From Paractinoplanes ovalisporus (lineage in GTDB: Bacteria; Actinomycetota; Actinomycetes; Mycobacteriales; Micromonosporaceae), in NCBI RefSeq assembly GCF_016834655.1, contig NZ_JAENHP010000003.1:186001-250000 (forward strand): a stretch of DNA of 64,000 nucleotides, written 5' to 3'. The notes below the pieces were generated by a model that saw only the letters and a list, made by a program, of their open reading frames with translations, searched no databases and had not been told where the DNA came from. The position numbers and the translations under genes are program-made. The number at the start of each line of letters is the position of its first letter. Position 1 is the first letter of the stretch. Below, piece after piece: positions 49,802 through 59,271 of the stretch.

Positions 49802-50932
49802 GTGCCGGGCATGCGCCGTCGTGGGTTGCTCAAACTTGCTGCTGGACTTCCGCTTGCGGGGGCCGGACTGGGAGGTGGGCCGACGGCTGCGGCCGAACCG
49901 CCACCGTCGCCGCGCGGGCGGGTGGCGGGGCTGCTGGCGCGTGAGGATCACCTGGTGCGCCCGGCCAACCAGGCCCGGCTGCGTGGACTGGTGCTGCGGC
50001 TGTCGTGGAAAGACGCCCAGCTCACGCCGGGTGCGAGCCTGAGCAAGGCGGCCACCGACGCGCTGGACCGGGCGGAAGCGGTCGCCCCGGGCTACCCGTT
50101 CCTGAAACTGCGCCTGGTCGCGGGGGCCGAGTCGCCGGACTGGGCGCTGCACCTCGACGACGGGCCGCTGACCGAGTGGGTGGACCCGGAGGACATCACG
50201 AAGAAATACACCGTCCCGCAGTGGTGGCAGCCCGAGTTCCTCGGCGCGTACGAAGGTCTGCTGACCGCGCTGGCCGATGAGCTGGACGGGCGGCCCCGGT
50301 GGGCGGAAGTGACCGTGTCGGCCACCTGCACGATCTATGCCGAACCGTGTGTCAAGCAGCTCGGGGTGGCGGCCAACCGGGGCCAGGCGCGTGACGCCGG
50401 ATACACCGACGCCAAGGATCAGGACGCGCTGCGGCAGGCGATGGACGCCCACCACCGGATCCTCACGCCGCTGGGTATCGCGTCGTCGGTGGCGTACAAC
50501 CCGTGGCAGACGCTCGACGACGCCGGTGCGGTGCTGGTCAGCCCGGCCACCACCCGCGCCCTCATGGATCATCAGAGGACCACCATGGGTGCGTACGGGG
50601 TGTGGGCGAACAACTCCCTGAGCGCGCGCTGGGTGAACGGGGAGCCGGTGCAGAACCGGACCGACTACGACGCCATGTACGAGTACATGACCACGGCGGC
50701 CCGGGCGGGGCATCCGGTGCAGTTCCAGACGGCGACCCTTGCGAAGATCCAGGAGGCGCAGGGCTCGGTGTACGCCACCGCGTCGTGGGCGGCCCGCCGC
50801 GGCGCCCTGTCGGTCGAGCTGCCGCGTGGCTGGGAGCAGGACGACGACGTGATCGACCTGGACCGCGCGGGCGAGCTCAACCGCCTGTTCGCCGGCAACA
50901 CCGGGGAAGCTAACCCTTCACGGCTCCGGTGA
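49802..50932 (+). CDS. Tat-exported TIM-barrel glycosidase-like protein
   Basis: A 376-residue exported protein. The N-terminus MRRRGLLKLAAGLPLAGAGL is a twin-arginine signal (a GTG start at 49802 adds MPG; ATG at 49811 is equally good). The mature part has barrel-like strands (LVLRLSWKDAQL, FLKLRLVAG, AEVTVSATCTIYAEP) and an acidic residue at a position typical of clan GH-A enzymes, but I cannot assign a family. It converges on the second sugar ABC operon with a 23-base overlap, and may supply its substrate. Confidence 0.7.
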   Translation: MPGMRRRGLLKLAAGLPLAGAGLGGGPTAAAEPPPSPRGRVAGLLAREDHLVRPANQARLRGLVLRLSWKDAQLTPGASLSKAATDALDRAEAVAPGYPFLKLRLVAGAESPDWALHLDDGPLTEWVDPEDITKKYTVPQWWQPEFLGAYEGLLTALADELDGRPRWAEVTVSATCTIYAEPCVKQLGVAANRGQARDAGYTDAKDQDALRQAMDAHHRILTPLGIASSVAYNPWQTLDDAGAVLVSPATTRALMDHQRTTMGAYGVWANNSLSARWVNGEPVQNRTDYDAMYEYMTTAARAGHPVQFQTATLAKIQEAQGSVYATASWAARRGALSVELPRGWEQDDDVIDLDRAGELNRLFAGNTGEANPSRLR

Positions 50933-51740
50933 GGCTGAACGCGCCGCCGAAGACGCGGGACATGGCGGTGTAGAGCAGCACCACCGGCAGGGTGTAGAGG
51001 ATCGCGAAGGCGGCCAGCTGCCCGTAGGCGACCTGGCCGTACGTGGAGAAGAACGTGTAGATGGTGACGGCGGCGGGCTGGCTGTCGGGGCTCTGCAGCA
51101 GGATGAACGGGACGAAGAAGTTGCCCCACTGGGTGACGAACGTGAAGACGAACACCACCGTCAGGCCGGGGACCATCAGAGGCAGGATGATGCGGCGCAG
51201 GCTCTGCAGCCAGCCGGCGCCGTCGGTCCAGGCGGCCTCCTCCAGTTCGACCGGCACCGAGTCCATGAAGTTCTTCATCATCCAGATCGCGAACGGCAGC
51301 GACGACGCGGCCATGAACAGGATCAGCGCGGGCACCGAGTCGGTCAGTTCGAACTGGCTGTACATCGTGTAGACGGGCACCATGACCGCGGTGATGGGCA
51401 GGCCGGTGGAGAACAGGATGCCGTACAGGAAGATCCGGCCGAAGCGGCTGCGGTAGCGCGACAGGGGATAGGCGGCCAGCACCGCTGCCAGGACCGTGAT
51501 CAGGGCTGTGCCGCCGGAGATGATCAGGGAGTTAAGCACGGGCCGGAAGATGGTCTCGGGGGTGAGCACGTCGGCGAAGTTCTTCAGCGAGAACTCCCAC
51601 GTGATGTCGGCGGACAGGGCGGCGCCGGGTTGGATGGAGGCCACCACCAGCCACAGGAACGGCAGGAAGAACGACACCGCCACGAGCGCGAGGACGGCGT
51701 GGACGGCGAGCCGCAGGGGGCCGCGGCGGGCGCCGGTCAC
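50910..51740 (-). CDS. Carbohydrate ABC transporter permease (MalG type)
   Basis: A 276-residue inner-membrane subunit with six helices. The EAA loop is EEAAWTDGAGWLQSLRRIIL. It starts with GTG overlapping the stop of the preceding permease (GTGA). The frame stays open far upstream in that gene, but the coupling overlap and family length fix the start. No ATPase gene is nearby. Confidence 0.93.
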   Translation of the reverse strand: MTGARRGPLRLAVHAVLALVAVSFFLPFLWLVVASIQPGAALSADITWEFSLKNFADVLTPETIFRPVLNSLIISGGTALITVLAAVLAAYPLSRYRSRFGRIFLYGILFSTGLPITAVMVPVYTMYSQFELTDSVPALILFMAASSLPFAIWMMKNFMDSVPVELEEAAWTDGAGWLQSLRRIILPLMVPGLTVVFVFTFVTQWGNFFVPFILLQSPDSQPAAVTIYTFFSTYGQVAYGQLAAFAILYTLPVVLLYTAMSRVFGGAFSLTGAVKG

Positions 51741-52606
51741 AGGTTGTCCACCTTGATCAGGCGTACGTAGATGAGGGAGAAGATGGCGCCGATGACCAGC
51801 AGGACCAGGGCCATCGCGGTGCCGTAGCCGAGTTTGTAGAACTGGAACGACTCCTGATACATGTAGATCGGCGTCGTCGAGCTCTTCGTGCCGGGCCCGC
51901 CCTTGGTCATCACGTAGATGAGCCCGAACGCGGCCAGGGTCTGCAGGGTGATCAGCATCAGGTTGCTGACGATGGACCGGCGGATCAGCGGCAGCGTCAC
52001 CGACCGCAGCCGCTGCCAGGCCGACGCCCCGTCGACCGCGGCCGCCTCGTGCAGTTCGGGTGGCACGTCGTTGAGGGCGGCCTGGTAGACCAGCATCGAG
52101 AACGCGGTGCCGCGCCACACGTTGGCCAGGATGACGGCCAGCATCGGGGTGGTGTAGAGCCAGTTCTGGTCGAGCCCGGCCCAGCCCAGGATGCCGTTGA
52201 GGGTGCCGTCGCGGTGCAGGTAGGAGTACCAGCAGAAACCGGCCACCACTTCGGGCACCGTCCAGGCGGCGATGACCAGCCCGCTGACCACGCCGCGGGT
52301 GCCGGCGTTGCGGCCGCGCAGCAGCAGCGCGATCAGCAGGCCGAGGGTGTTCTGCCCGATGACGGCCGAGCCGACCACGAACACCAGGGTCAGCCACAGC
52401 GAGTTCCAGAACTGGGCGTCGTGCCACATCGTGGTGAAGTTGTCGACGCCGATGAAGTTGACCTCGGCCGAGCCGGTCAGGGCGACGTCGGTGAACGCGC
52501 TGTAGGCGGCCCAGATCAGCGGGCCGGCGAAGAACACCGCGAGCAGCGCCAGGGCCGGGACGAACGCCCCGATCCTGGCGGCCCGCGGCGCGGTGGCGCT
52601 CGTCAT
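51737..52606 (-). CDS. Carbohydrate ABC transporter permease (MalF type)
   Basis: A 289-residue inner-membrane subunit. The N-terminal helix GAFVPALALLAVFFAGPLIW and the EAA loop HEAAAVDGASAWQRLRSVTL are typical. The ATG at 52606 overlaps the stop of the binding-protein gene (ATGA). Confidence 0.93.
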   Translation of the reverse strand: MTSATAPRAARIGAFVPALALLAVFFAGPLIWAAYSAFTDVALTGSAEVNFIGVDNFTTMWHDAQFWNSLWLTLVFVVGSAVIGQNTLGLLIALLLRGRNAGTRGVVSGLVIAAWTVPEVVAGFCWYSYLHRDGTLNGILGWAGLDQNWLYTTPMLAVILANVWRGTAFSMLVYQAALNDVPPELHEAAAVDGASAWQRLRSVTLPLIRRSIVSNLMLITLQTLAAFGLIYVMTKGGPGTKSSTTPIYMYQESFQFYKLGYGTAMALVLLVIGAIFSLIYVRLIKVDNL

Positions 52607-53961
52607 GACGCGCTGGTCACCTTGTCGGGCCCGCCGACGGCCGAGGTGACCTGTTCGGCGAACGTCTTGGCGGCCTGGTCGACCGACGCCTGACCGGTCA
52701 TCACGGCCTCCATGGCGACCTGGATGGCGTTGGAGACGTTCGGGTAGTCGGGGTAGGCGGGCCGGAAGTGGGTGACCTCGACCAGGTCGGTGAAGAACTC
52801 CAGCGACGGGTTGGACTCCAGGTAGCGCGGATCGGCGGCCACGTCCTTGCGTTCGGCGATCTGACCGGCGCCGATGTCGTACTTGAGGGTGTTCTCCTTG
52901 TTCAGCATGGTCGCGATGAAGTCGAACGAGGCCTTCTTGTCCTTGGAGTTCGCGCCGACCGACAGCAGCCACCCACCGGACATGCTGGTCTTGCCGGGGG
53001 CCTCACCGTTCTGGGTGGGCATGGCGGCGTAGCCCAGGTTCTGGCTCCACTGCGGCCACGGTTTGCTGCCGCTGTCGAGCCAGGTGCTGCTGACCCAGGA
53101 GCCGTCGAGGTTGATGCCGAGCTTGCCGGCGGGCACCAGCTCGGTGTTGACCTTGGTGCCCCAGTTGGGGTCGAGGGCGTCCTGCGGGTCCGGCGCCAGC
53201 TTCTCGTCGAAGATCGTCTTGATGAACTGCAGGGAGTCGTTGAAGCCGGGGCTCTGCACGATCCACTTCTTCTGCGCGTCGTCGTAGAGCGTGTGCTTCG
53301 TGCCGTACAGGAGCATCTCGAAGCCCTGCATCGTGGAGCCCTCGCCGGCGCCCTTGCCGGAGTAGACGTTGAGCGGGGTGACGCCGGGGACCTTCTGCTT
53401 GATGGTGCGGGCCGTGGCCAGGATGTCGTCCCAGCTCCTGGGTTCCCACGGCTCGGCGATGCCGGCCTTCTTGAAGACGGTCTTGTCGTACCACAGGGCG
53501 CGGGTGTCGGTGCCCATCGGCACCCCGTACGTCTTGCCGTCCTGGGCCTTGCCGGCGGCCTTGGCGGCGTCGGTGAACTGGGCCCAGTCGGCCCACCCGT
53601 TGAGGTATTCGTCGATGGGGGCGAGGAACCCGGCCTGGATGTCGGTGTTGATCAGGAACGTGTCCTCGTACATGACGTCGGGGGCGGTCTTGGGTGAGCG
53701 GTTCATCAGCGACAGCTTGGTGTAGTAGTCGTTCTCGGCCGCCTCGATCGGCACCAGCTCCACCGTGTAACCGGCGTGGGCGGCCTCGTACTCCTTCTTG
53801 ACGTCCTGCAGCTGGTTGTCGAGCTGGATGAACGCTCCGAACTTCTGGTAGGCGACGGTGATCGTCTTGTCGTCGTCGCCGCTGTCCGACCCGCCGCAGC
53901 CGGCCGACGCCGTGGCCAGGGCGAGTGCGGACAGGGCGGCGAGAACGAGTTTGGGCCGCAT
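52603..53961 (-). CDS. Extracellular sugar-binding lipoprotein of ABC transporter
   Basis: A 452-residue family 1 solute-binding protein. The lipobox TASAGC places the acylated Cys at residue 22. ITVAYQKFGAFIQLDNQLQD begins the mature fold; TRALWYDKTVFKKAG is the ligand-domain crossover. The ATG at 53961 has GAGAGGAG upstream. It is the first gene of the operon, divergent from a LacI gene with two operator-like sites between. Confidence 0.92.
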   Translation of the reverse strand: MRPKLVLAALSALALATASAGCGGSDSGDDDKTITVAYQKFGAFIQLDNQLQDVKKEYEAAHAGYTVELVPIEAAENDYYTKLSLMNRSPKTAPDVMYEDTFLINTDIQAGFLAPIDEYLNGWADWAQFTDAAKAAGKAQDGKTYGVPMGTDTRALWYDKTVFKKAGIAEPWEPRSWDDILATARTIKQKVPGVTPLNVYSGKGAGEGSTMQGFEMLLYGTKHTLYDDAQKKWIVQSPGFNDSLQFIKTIFDEKLAPDPQDALDPNWGTKVNTELVPAGKLGINLDGSWVSSTWLDSGSKPWPQWSQNLGYAAMPTQNGEAPGKTSMSGGWLLSVGANSKDKKASFDFIATMLNKENTLKYDIGAGQIAERKDVAADPRYLESNPSLEFFTDLVEVTHFRPAYPDYPNVSNAIQVAMEAVMTGQASVDQAAKTFAEQVTSAVGGPDKVTSAS

Positions 53962-54004
53962 CAGGACTCCTCTCGCGATCGCAAGATCCATTGAGTATCG
54001 TCTC

Positions 54005-54031
54005 TGTAAACGTTGTCTGAAAACGTAATCA
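54005..54031. promoter_or_regulatory. Two LacI-type half-overlapping operators
   Basis: TGTAAACGTTGTCT (54005-54018) and TGAAAACGTAATCA (54018-54031) both fit the LacI-family pattern with central CG; they match 13 and 12 of 14 positions. They lie between the divergent sugar-binding-protein and lacI-type genes, so one repressor could control both. The minus-strand operon starts 44 bases away and the LacI gene 53 bases away. Confidence 0.65.
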
Positions 54032-54083
54032 GATAGCCTTAGCCGCGCAACACCTGCGACGGCATGAGCTTCGGGAGCGGACG

Positions 54084-55061
54084 TTGGCACAGCGCCGGCC
54101 CACGATGCACGACGTCGCGCGGGCGGCCGGGGTCAGCCCGGCGACGGTCTCGCGCGTGGTCAACAACGAGCGCTACATCCGCGACGAGACCCGCGCCGCG
54201 GTCGAACGGGCCATCGCCGAGCTGGGCTTCGAACGCAACGCGGCGGCCCGGGCGCTGCGTCCCGGGCAGAGCTCCGACACCGTCGCCCTGGTCATCGAGG
54301 ACGCGGTCAACCCGTTCTGGTCGGCGGTGACCGACGGCGCCGAGCAGGTGGCCCGCAGCCACCAGCACATGCTCGTGGTGGCCAGCACCCGGCAGAGCTA
54401 CGACCGGGAACGTGACCTGCTGCGCGACCTGGTGCTGCGCCGCCGGGTCGACGGGGTGCTGGTCGTCCCGACCGCGCACACCCAGCGCGATCTGCACACC
54501 GAGCTGAGCCGGTGGGCGCCGATGGTGTTCCTCGACCGCACCCCGGCCGGGGTGCCCGCCGACGCGGTCGTGCTCGACAACCAGGGCGGCGCCCGCAAGG
54601 CCGTGCAGAGCCTGCTCGAGCAGGGCCACCGGCGCATCGCGTACGTCGGCGGCGACCCGTCGGTGACCACCGGCCGGTCCCGGCTGGCCGGTTACAAACA
54701 GGCCCTCAAACGCGCCGGGCTGCCCTACGACCCGGCGCTGGTGCGGCTCAACGCGCACACCGTCGACGACGCCCGGACCGCCGCCACCGGCCTGCTGGGG
54801 CTGGCCGACGCCTTCTTCGCCGACAACAACCGCATGTGCGTCGGGGTGCTGCACGCGGTGCGGGGCAGCCGGGCCGGGGTGGCCGCGTTCGACGACATCG
54901 AGTTCGCGGATCTGCTGCCCCACCCGATCACCCTGGTGACCTATGACGCGGCCGCTTTCGGCGCGCACGCCGCGGAGCTGCTGTTCGCGCGGATGACCGG
55001 TGCCGACACCCCGCCGCGGCGGTCGGTGCACCACACCACCCTGGTGACCCGCGGCGGTTAG
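54084..55061 (+). CDS. LacI-family regulator of the second sugar operon
   Basis: A 325-residue regulator. The helix-turn-helix is TMHDVARAAGVSPATVSRVV, then the hinge AAARALRPGQSS and an effector domain (ALVIEDAVNPFWSAVTDGAE, RRIAYVGGDPSVTTGRSRLA). TTG at 54084 has GGGAG upstream; the ATG at 54105 is an alternative that would leave the HTH intact. It probably controls the divergent ABC operon. Confidence 0.92.
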   Translation: MAQRRPTMHDVARAAGVSPATVSRVVNNERYIRDETRAAVERAIAELGFERNAAARALRPGQSSDTVALVIEDAVNPFWSAVTDGAEQVARSHQHMLVVASTRQSYDRERDLLRDLVLRRRVDGVLVVPTAHTQRDLHTELSRWAPMVFLDRTPAGVPADAVVLDNQGGARKAVQSLLEQGHRRIAYVGGDPSVTTGRSRLAGYKQALKRAGLPYDPALVRLNAHTVDDARTAATGLLGLADAFFADNNRMCVGVLHAVRGSRAGVAAFDDIEFADLLPHPITLVTYDAAAFGAHAAELLFARMTGADTPPRRSVHHTTLVTRGG

Positions 55062-55069
55062 GGTACGGC

Positions 55070-56197
55070 GTGGACCTGGCGATCGAGGACGCACGGCGGA
55101 TCTGGCTGCGCGCGCAACGGCTCGACACCGCCGAGCCGTTCGGGGACGGGCCGCCGGCGGTGGCAGCGGCCGTACGGCACCTGGGTTACGTGCAGATCGA
55201 CACCATCAACGTCATCGAGCGGGCCCACCACCACATCCTGTTCAGCCGGATCCCGGGCTACCGGCGCGCCGATCTCGCGGCCGCGCAGAGCGTCGACAAG
55301 AGCGTCTTCGAGGTGTGGACACACGCCCTGTCGTACGCCCCGGCCGAGGACCTGCGGTTCTTCCTGCCCCGCATGCGGCAGTTGCGGACCGGGCCGTGGC
55401 TGAGCTGGCACCGCAGCGCCACCCCGCAGGACGTGCGGCGGGTCGTGGCCCGGGTCCGCGACGGCGGGCCGCTGAGCATCCGTGACATCACCGACGACGT
55501 GCTGGTCGACAAGGAATGGCTGTGGGCGAGCCGCAAACCGTCGAAGCTGGCCTTGGAGATCGCCTTCTCGTGGGGGCTGCTGACCGTCAGCGAACGGGCC
55601 GGCATGGTCAAGACGTACGAGCTGATGGACCGTCACTTCGGGTGGGACCGCCCGCCCCGCCCGGCCACCGCCCGGCAGGAACTGGCCTACCGGCTCGACC
55701 GGGCGTTACGCGCGCAGGGCCTGGTCAGCGTGGCCTCGGTGTGTTTCCACGCGCCTGCGCTGAAGACGGCCGCGCGGGAGCTGATCGAGCAGCGGGTCCG
55801 CCGCCGGCAGCTGGTGCCGGTCACCGTGGCCGGTGTCGGGCACTGGGCGGCCCCGGACACCCTCGACAGCGTGCCACCCCCGGCCGACCCGGACGTGGTG
55901 CATCTGCTGTCGCCGTTCGACCCGCTGATCATCCAGCGGGACCGGCTCGAGTTGTTCTTCGGCTACCGGCACGTGTTCGAGGCGTACGTGCCCAAGGCCA
56001 AGCGCCGGTACGGCTATTTCGCGCTGCCGGTGCTGGCCGGTGACCGGGTCGTGGCGGTGATCGACCTCAAGACCGACCGGGCCGCCGGGAAACTGCTCGT
56101 GCAGCAGTGGACGTGGACCGGGCCGGACCGGCCTGACGTCGACCGGGCCCTGGAGAGGTTCGAACAGTTCCAGTTGACCCCTCAGCCCCAGGGGTAA
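55070..56197 (+). CDS. YcaQ/AlkX-family winged-helix protein (crosslink glycosylase-like)
   Basis: A 375-residue protein of the HTH_42 family. The diagnostic segment is LGYVQIDTINVIERAHHHIL with the catalytic QxD motif. Known members (E. coli YcaQ, Streptomyces AlkZ) are DNA glycosylases that unhook interstrand crosslinks or alkylpurine adducts. Basic helices and the SPFDPLIIQRDRLELFFGY block are conserved. It starts with GTG eight bases after the LacI stop. Its substrate here is unknown. Confidence 0.9.
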   Translation: MDLAIEDARRIWLRAQRLDTAEPFGDGPPAVAAAVRHLGYVQIDTINVIERAHHHILFSRIPGYRRADLAAAQSVDKSVFEVWTHALSYAPAEDLRFFLPRMRQLRTGPWLSWHRSATPQDVRRVVARVRDGGPLSIRDITDDVLVDKEWLWASRKPSKLALEIAFSWGLLTVSERAGMVKTYELMDRHFGWDRPPRPATARQELAYRLDRALRAQGLVSVASVCFHAPALKTAARELIEQRVRRRQLVPVTVAGVGHWAAPDTLDSVPPPADPDVVHLLSPFDPLIIQRDRLELFFGYRHVFEAYVPKAKRRYGYFALPVLAGDRVVAVIDLKTDRAAGKLLVQQWTWTGPDRPDVDRALERFEQFQLTPQPQG

Positions 56198-56251
56198 CAG
56201 TCTGCGCGAACCCGGCCCCGGGCGGCCCGCAACCCGAGGACCGTGAGGGGC

Positions 56252-58378
56252 ATGGCCACGTTCCTGTACCGGCTGGGCCGGGCTTCGTTCCAGCGCCGCT
56301 GGGCCGTGCTGTTGATCTGGGCCGGTGTGCTGGTCGCCGCCCTGACCGGCATGGTCGTGCTGCAGCAACCCACCAGCGCCACCTTCAGCATCCCCGGCAC
56401 CCCCGCCCAGCAGACGATGGACCTGCTGCAGGAACGGTTCCCGCGCGCCGGTGCGGGCGCCTCGGCGCGGGTGGTGTTCTCGCAGCCGGGCGGGAACCGC
56501 CTCGACGGCGACGCCGCTGTGCGGGCCGTCAACTCGCTCAAGGGCGCCCCGCAGGTCGCCTCGGTCGCCACGCTCGCCGCCAACGCCGACGGCACCGTCG
56601 CCTTCACCCAGGTCACGTTCACCGTGCCGGCCGAGCAGCTGAGCCGATCAGCCCGGCAGAGCCTCGACGACGTGGTCAAGTTCGCCCGGGCCGACGGCCT
56701 GATCGCCGAGGTCGGCGGGGACGCCGTGGCACCCGCCGGACACGCCCCCTGGGGGGAGGCGGCCGGCATCATCGTGGCCGCCCTGGTGCTGCTGGCCACC
56801 TTCGGCTCGCTGGTGGCGGCGGGGCTGCCGCTGCTGACCGCGATGATCGGGGTGGCCCTGGGGTTCGCCGGGATCGGCATCGCGACCCGGTTCACCGACC
56901 TGTCCGGCACCACGTCGACCCTGGCGTCGATGCTGGGCCTGGCCGTGGCCATCGACTACGCCCTGTTCATCGTGTCGCGTTACCGCGGGGAACTCGCCGC
57001 CGGCCGGGAACCGCAGGAGGCGGCCGGGCGGGCGGTGGGCACCGCGGGCAACGCCGTCGTGTTCGCCGGTCTGACCGTGGTGATCGCCCTGGCCGGGCTG
57101 GCCGTGGCCGGCATCCCGTTCCTGACCCAGATGGGGGTGGCCGCCGCGGGCACGGTGGCGGTGGCCGTCGTCATCGCGCTCACCCTGCTGCCGGCGCTGA
57201 TCGGGTTCGCGGGCAGACGGATCACCCCGGCCCGCGTACGGGATCCGTTCGACCGCCCGCCGCTGGGTGTGCGGTGGGTGCGCCTGATCTCCCGGAAACC
57301 GGCCGTGGCGGTGGTCGCCTGCGTGCTCGGCCTGGGCGTGGTCGCGATTCCCGCGTACGACCTGCGGCTGGGCCTGCCGACCGACGGCACCGCGGCCGAC
57401 GACACTTCTCCGCGCCGCGCGTACGACCTGCTCGCCGACGGTTTCGGGCCCGGCTACAACGGCCCGCTGACCGTGGTCACCGTCCCCGGCGTGTCGCTCG
57501 GCCCGGTGGTGGGGGTGGGCCTGGCCATGCCGGCGGCCACCAACGAGGCCGGTGACACGTCGATCGTCACCGTCATCCCGGAGACCGGCCCGGACGACCC
57601 GGCGACCGAGGACCTGGTGCACCGGCTGCGGGCGCTGCCCGGGGTGCTCGGCGTCACCGGCACCACGGCCGTCAACATGGACGTCAGCGACAAACTGGCC
57701 GCGGCCCTGCTGCCGTACCTGGCCCTGATCGTCGGTCTGGCCTTCATCCTGCTGACCTTGGTGTTCCGGTCGCTGCTGGTGCCGTTGAAAGCCACCTTGG
57801 GTTTCCTGCTGTCGGTGGCGGCCACGTTCGGGGCCCTGGTTGCGGTGTTCCAGTGGGGCTGGCAGGCCTTCGTGCTCGGCATCACCCAGACCGGCCCGAT
57901 CATCAGTTTCCTGCCGATCCTGCTCATCGGCATCGTGTTCGGCCTGGCCATGGACTACCAGGTGTTCCTGGTGACCCGCATGCGCGAGGACTTCGTGCAC
58001 GGCGCCCCGGCCCGCCAGGCCGTGGTCTTCGGGTTCGGCCACGGCGCCCGGGTCGTCACCGCGGCCGCCCTGATCATGATGAGCGTGTTCTTCGGGTTCA
58101 TGCTCGGCCCCGAAGCGATCATCAAGTCGATCGGGTTCGCGCTGGGGGTGGCGATCCTGTTCGACGCCGTGGTGGTGCGGATGACCCTGGTGCCGGCCGT
58201 CATGCTGCTGCTCGGCCCGTCCGCGTGGTGGCTGCCGCGCTGGCTCGACCGGCTGCTGCCCGACGTCGACGTGGAGGGGGCGAAACTGGCCCAGCGGCTG
58301 GACACCCCGCCCCGCCACGACCACGCCGAGCCGGGTCTGACCGACGACGAGAAGGCCGAGGAGCCGGTCACCGCGTGA
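56252..58378 (+). CDS. MMPL family RND transporter
   Basis: A 708-residue membrane protein with two repeats of one helix, a large outer domain and five helices. Both conserved proton-relay regions are visible (GLAVAIDYALFIVSRYRGEL and FGLAMDYQVFLVTRMREDFV). Members export lipids or drugs in actinobacteria; the substrate is unknown. The ATG at 56252 starts MATFLYRLGRASF; a GTG at 56243 is less likely. The C-terminal tail is acidic and His-rich. Confidence 0.93.
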   Translation: MATFLYRLGRASFQRRWAVLLIWAGVLVAALTGMVVLQQPTSATFSIPGTPAQQTMDLLQERFPRAGAGASARVVFSQPGGNRLDGDAAVRAVNSLKGAPQVASVATLAANADGTVAFTQVTFTVPAEQLSRSARQSLDDVVKFARADGLIAEVGGDAVAPAGHAPWGEAAGIIVAALVLLATFGSLVAAGLPLLTAMIGVALGFAGIGIATRFTDLSGTTSTLASMLGLAVAIDYALFIVSRYRGELAAGREPQEAAGRAVGTAGNAVVFAGLTVVIALAGLAVAGIPFLTQMGVAAAGTVAVAVVIALTLLPALIGFAGRRITPARVRDPFDRPPLGVRWVRLISRKPAVAVVACVLGLGVVAIPAYDLRLGLPTDGTAADDTSPRRAYDLLADGFGPGYNGPLTVVTVPGVSLGPVVGVGLAMPAATNEAGDTSIVTVIPETGPDDPATEDLVHRLRALPGVLGVTGTTAVNMDVSDKLAAALLPYLALIVGLAFILLTLVFRSLLVPLKATLGFLLSVAATFGALVAVFQWGWQAFVLGITQTGPIISFLPILLIGIVFGLAMDYQVFLVTRMREDFVHGAPARQAVVFGFGHGARVVTAAALIMMSVFFGFMLGPEAIIKSIGFALGVAILFDAVVVRMTLVPAVMLLLGPSAWWLPRWLDRLLPDVDVEGAKLAQRLDTPPRHDHAEPGLTDDEKAEEPVTA

Positions 58379-58408
58379 CGGTTCGCCCCGATGTGACACT
58401 GTGACCGG

Positions 58409-58918
58409 ATGCCGATCTCGCCGTACATCACCGGGCTGCGCGCCCACATCGGTCACGACCTGCTGCTGCTTCCCGGCGCGAGCGCGGTCGTGCGCGACGA
58501 CCAGGGCCGCATCCTGCTGCTCAAACGGTCGGACAACGGGCAGTGGTCGCTGCCGGCCGGAATGATCGACCCGGGGGAGCAGCCGGCCGAGACGGTGCTG
58601 CGGGAGATCGAGGAGGAGACCGGGGTCATCGCCGAGATCGAACGCCTCGCCGGCGTGGCCATGCACGCGGCCGAATACCCCAACGGCGACAAGTGCGAAT
58701 ACCTGGCCGTGTGGTTCCGGTGCCGGGCCGTCGGCGGTCAGGCCCGCCCCGACGGCGACGAATCCCTCGAAGTGGGCTGGTTCACGCCCGACGACATGCC
58801 CGAGGTGAGCGGCCTGACCAAACTGCGGATCGAGACCACCGCCGCCCCGGACGGGCCGCCCTGGTTCGTGCAGCCCGGTGACGTCCACGCCGAGCTGGGC
58901 CCCCGGCACGGTCTCTAG
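58409..58918 (+). CDS. NUDIX hydrolase
   Basis: A 169-residue NUDIX enzyme. The box is GMIDPGEQPAETVLREIEEE with a following TGV. Flanking SAVVRDDQGRILLLKRSDNG and the later YPNGDKCEYLAVWFRCR match MutT-like and ADP-ribose type proteins. It starts 30 bases after the transporter. Its stop codon shares bases with the stop of the convergent GntR gene (CTAG). Confidence 0.92.
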   Translation: MPISPYITGLRAHIGHDLLLLPGASAVVRDDQGRILLLKRSDNGQWSLPAGMIDPGEQPAETVLREIEEETGVIAEIERLAGVAMHAAEYPNGDKCEYLAVWFRCRAVGGQARPDGDESLEVGWFTPDDMPEVSGLTKLRIETTAAPDGPPWFVQPGDVHAELGPRHGL

Positions 58919-59271
58919 AGTCCCAGCGCCGCCCGGACCAGGGCCAGCGCGGTCTCGGGCGGCACCCCCAGACCTTTGACCTTTTCCGCGTACGTGGCGG
59001 CGGCCTTCTGCGCCTGGGTCGAGGTGCCCGCCGCCCGGGCCGTGACGACCGTTCCCAGGCGGCCCCGGGTCTCGACCAGGCCGGCCAGCTCGAGCTCCCG
59101 GTAGGCCCGGGCCACCGTGTTGGCCGCCAGACCCAGTTCGGCGGCCAGGGCCCGTACGGGAGGAAGCTTCTCCCCGGCCGCCAGGGTGCCCGCGGCGGCC
59201 AGCTCGGCGATGCGCAACCGCACCTGCTCGTACGGGGGTGTGGCCGAGGCCGGGTCGATGACGATGTCCAT
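58915..59271 (-). CDS. GntR-family regulator, YtrA type
   Basis: A 118-residue regulator with the winged helix TPPYEQVRLRIAELAAAGTL, then LPPVRALAAELGLAANTVAR and the wing VETRGRLGTVV. The short C-terminal tail is typical of the YtrA subgroup, which usually controls a neighbouring transporter. It starts one base before the end of the UMF1 transporter stop (TGATG), so it is coupled to it. Confidence 0.92.
   Translation of the reverse strand: MDIVIDPASATPPYEQVRLRIAELAAAGTLAAGEKLPPVRALAAELGLAANTVARAYRELELAGLVETRGRLGTVVTARAAGTSTQAQKAAATYAEKVKGLGVPPETALALVRAALGL

Noticed and set aside
56648..58909. A 2.2-kb minus-strand open frame opposite the MMPL transporter
   Set aside because: Gln/His/Arg/Gly-rich shadow of a well-supported membrane transporter.
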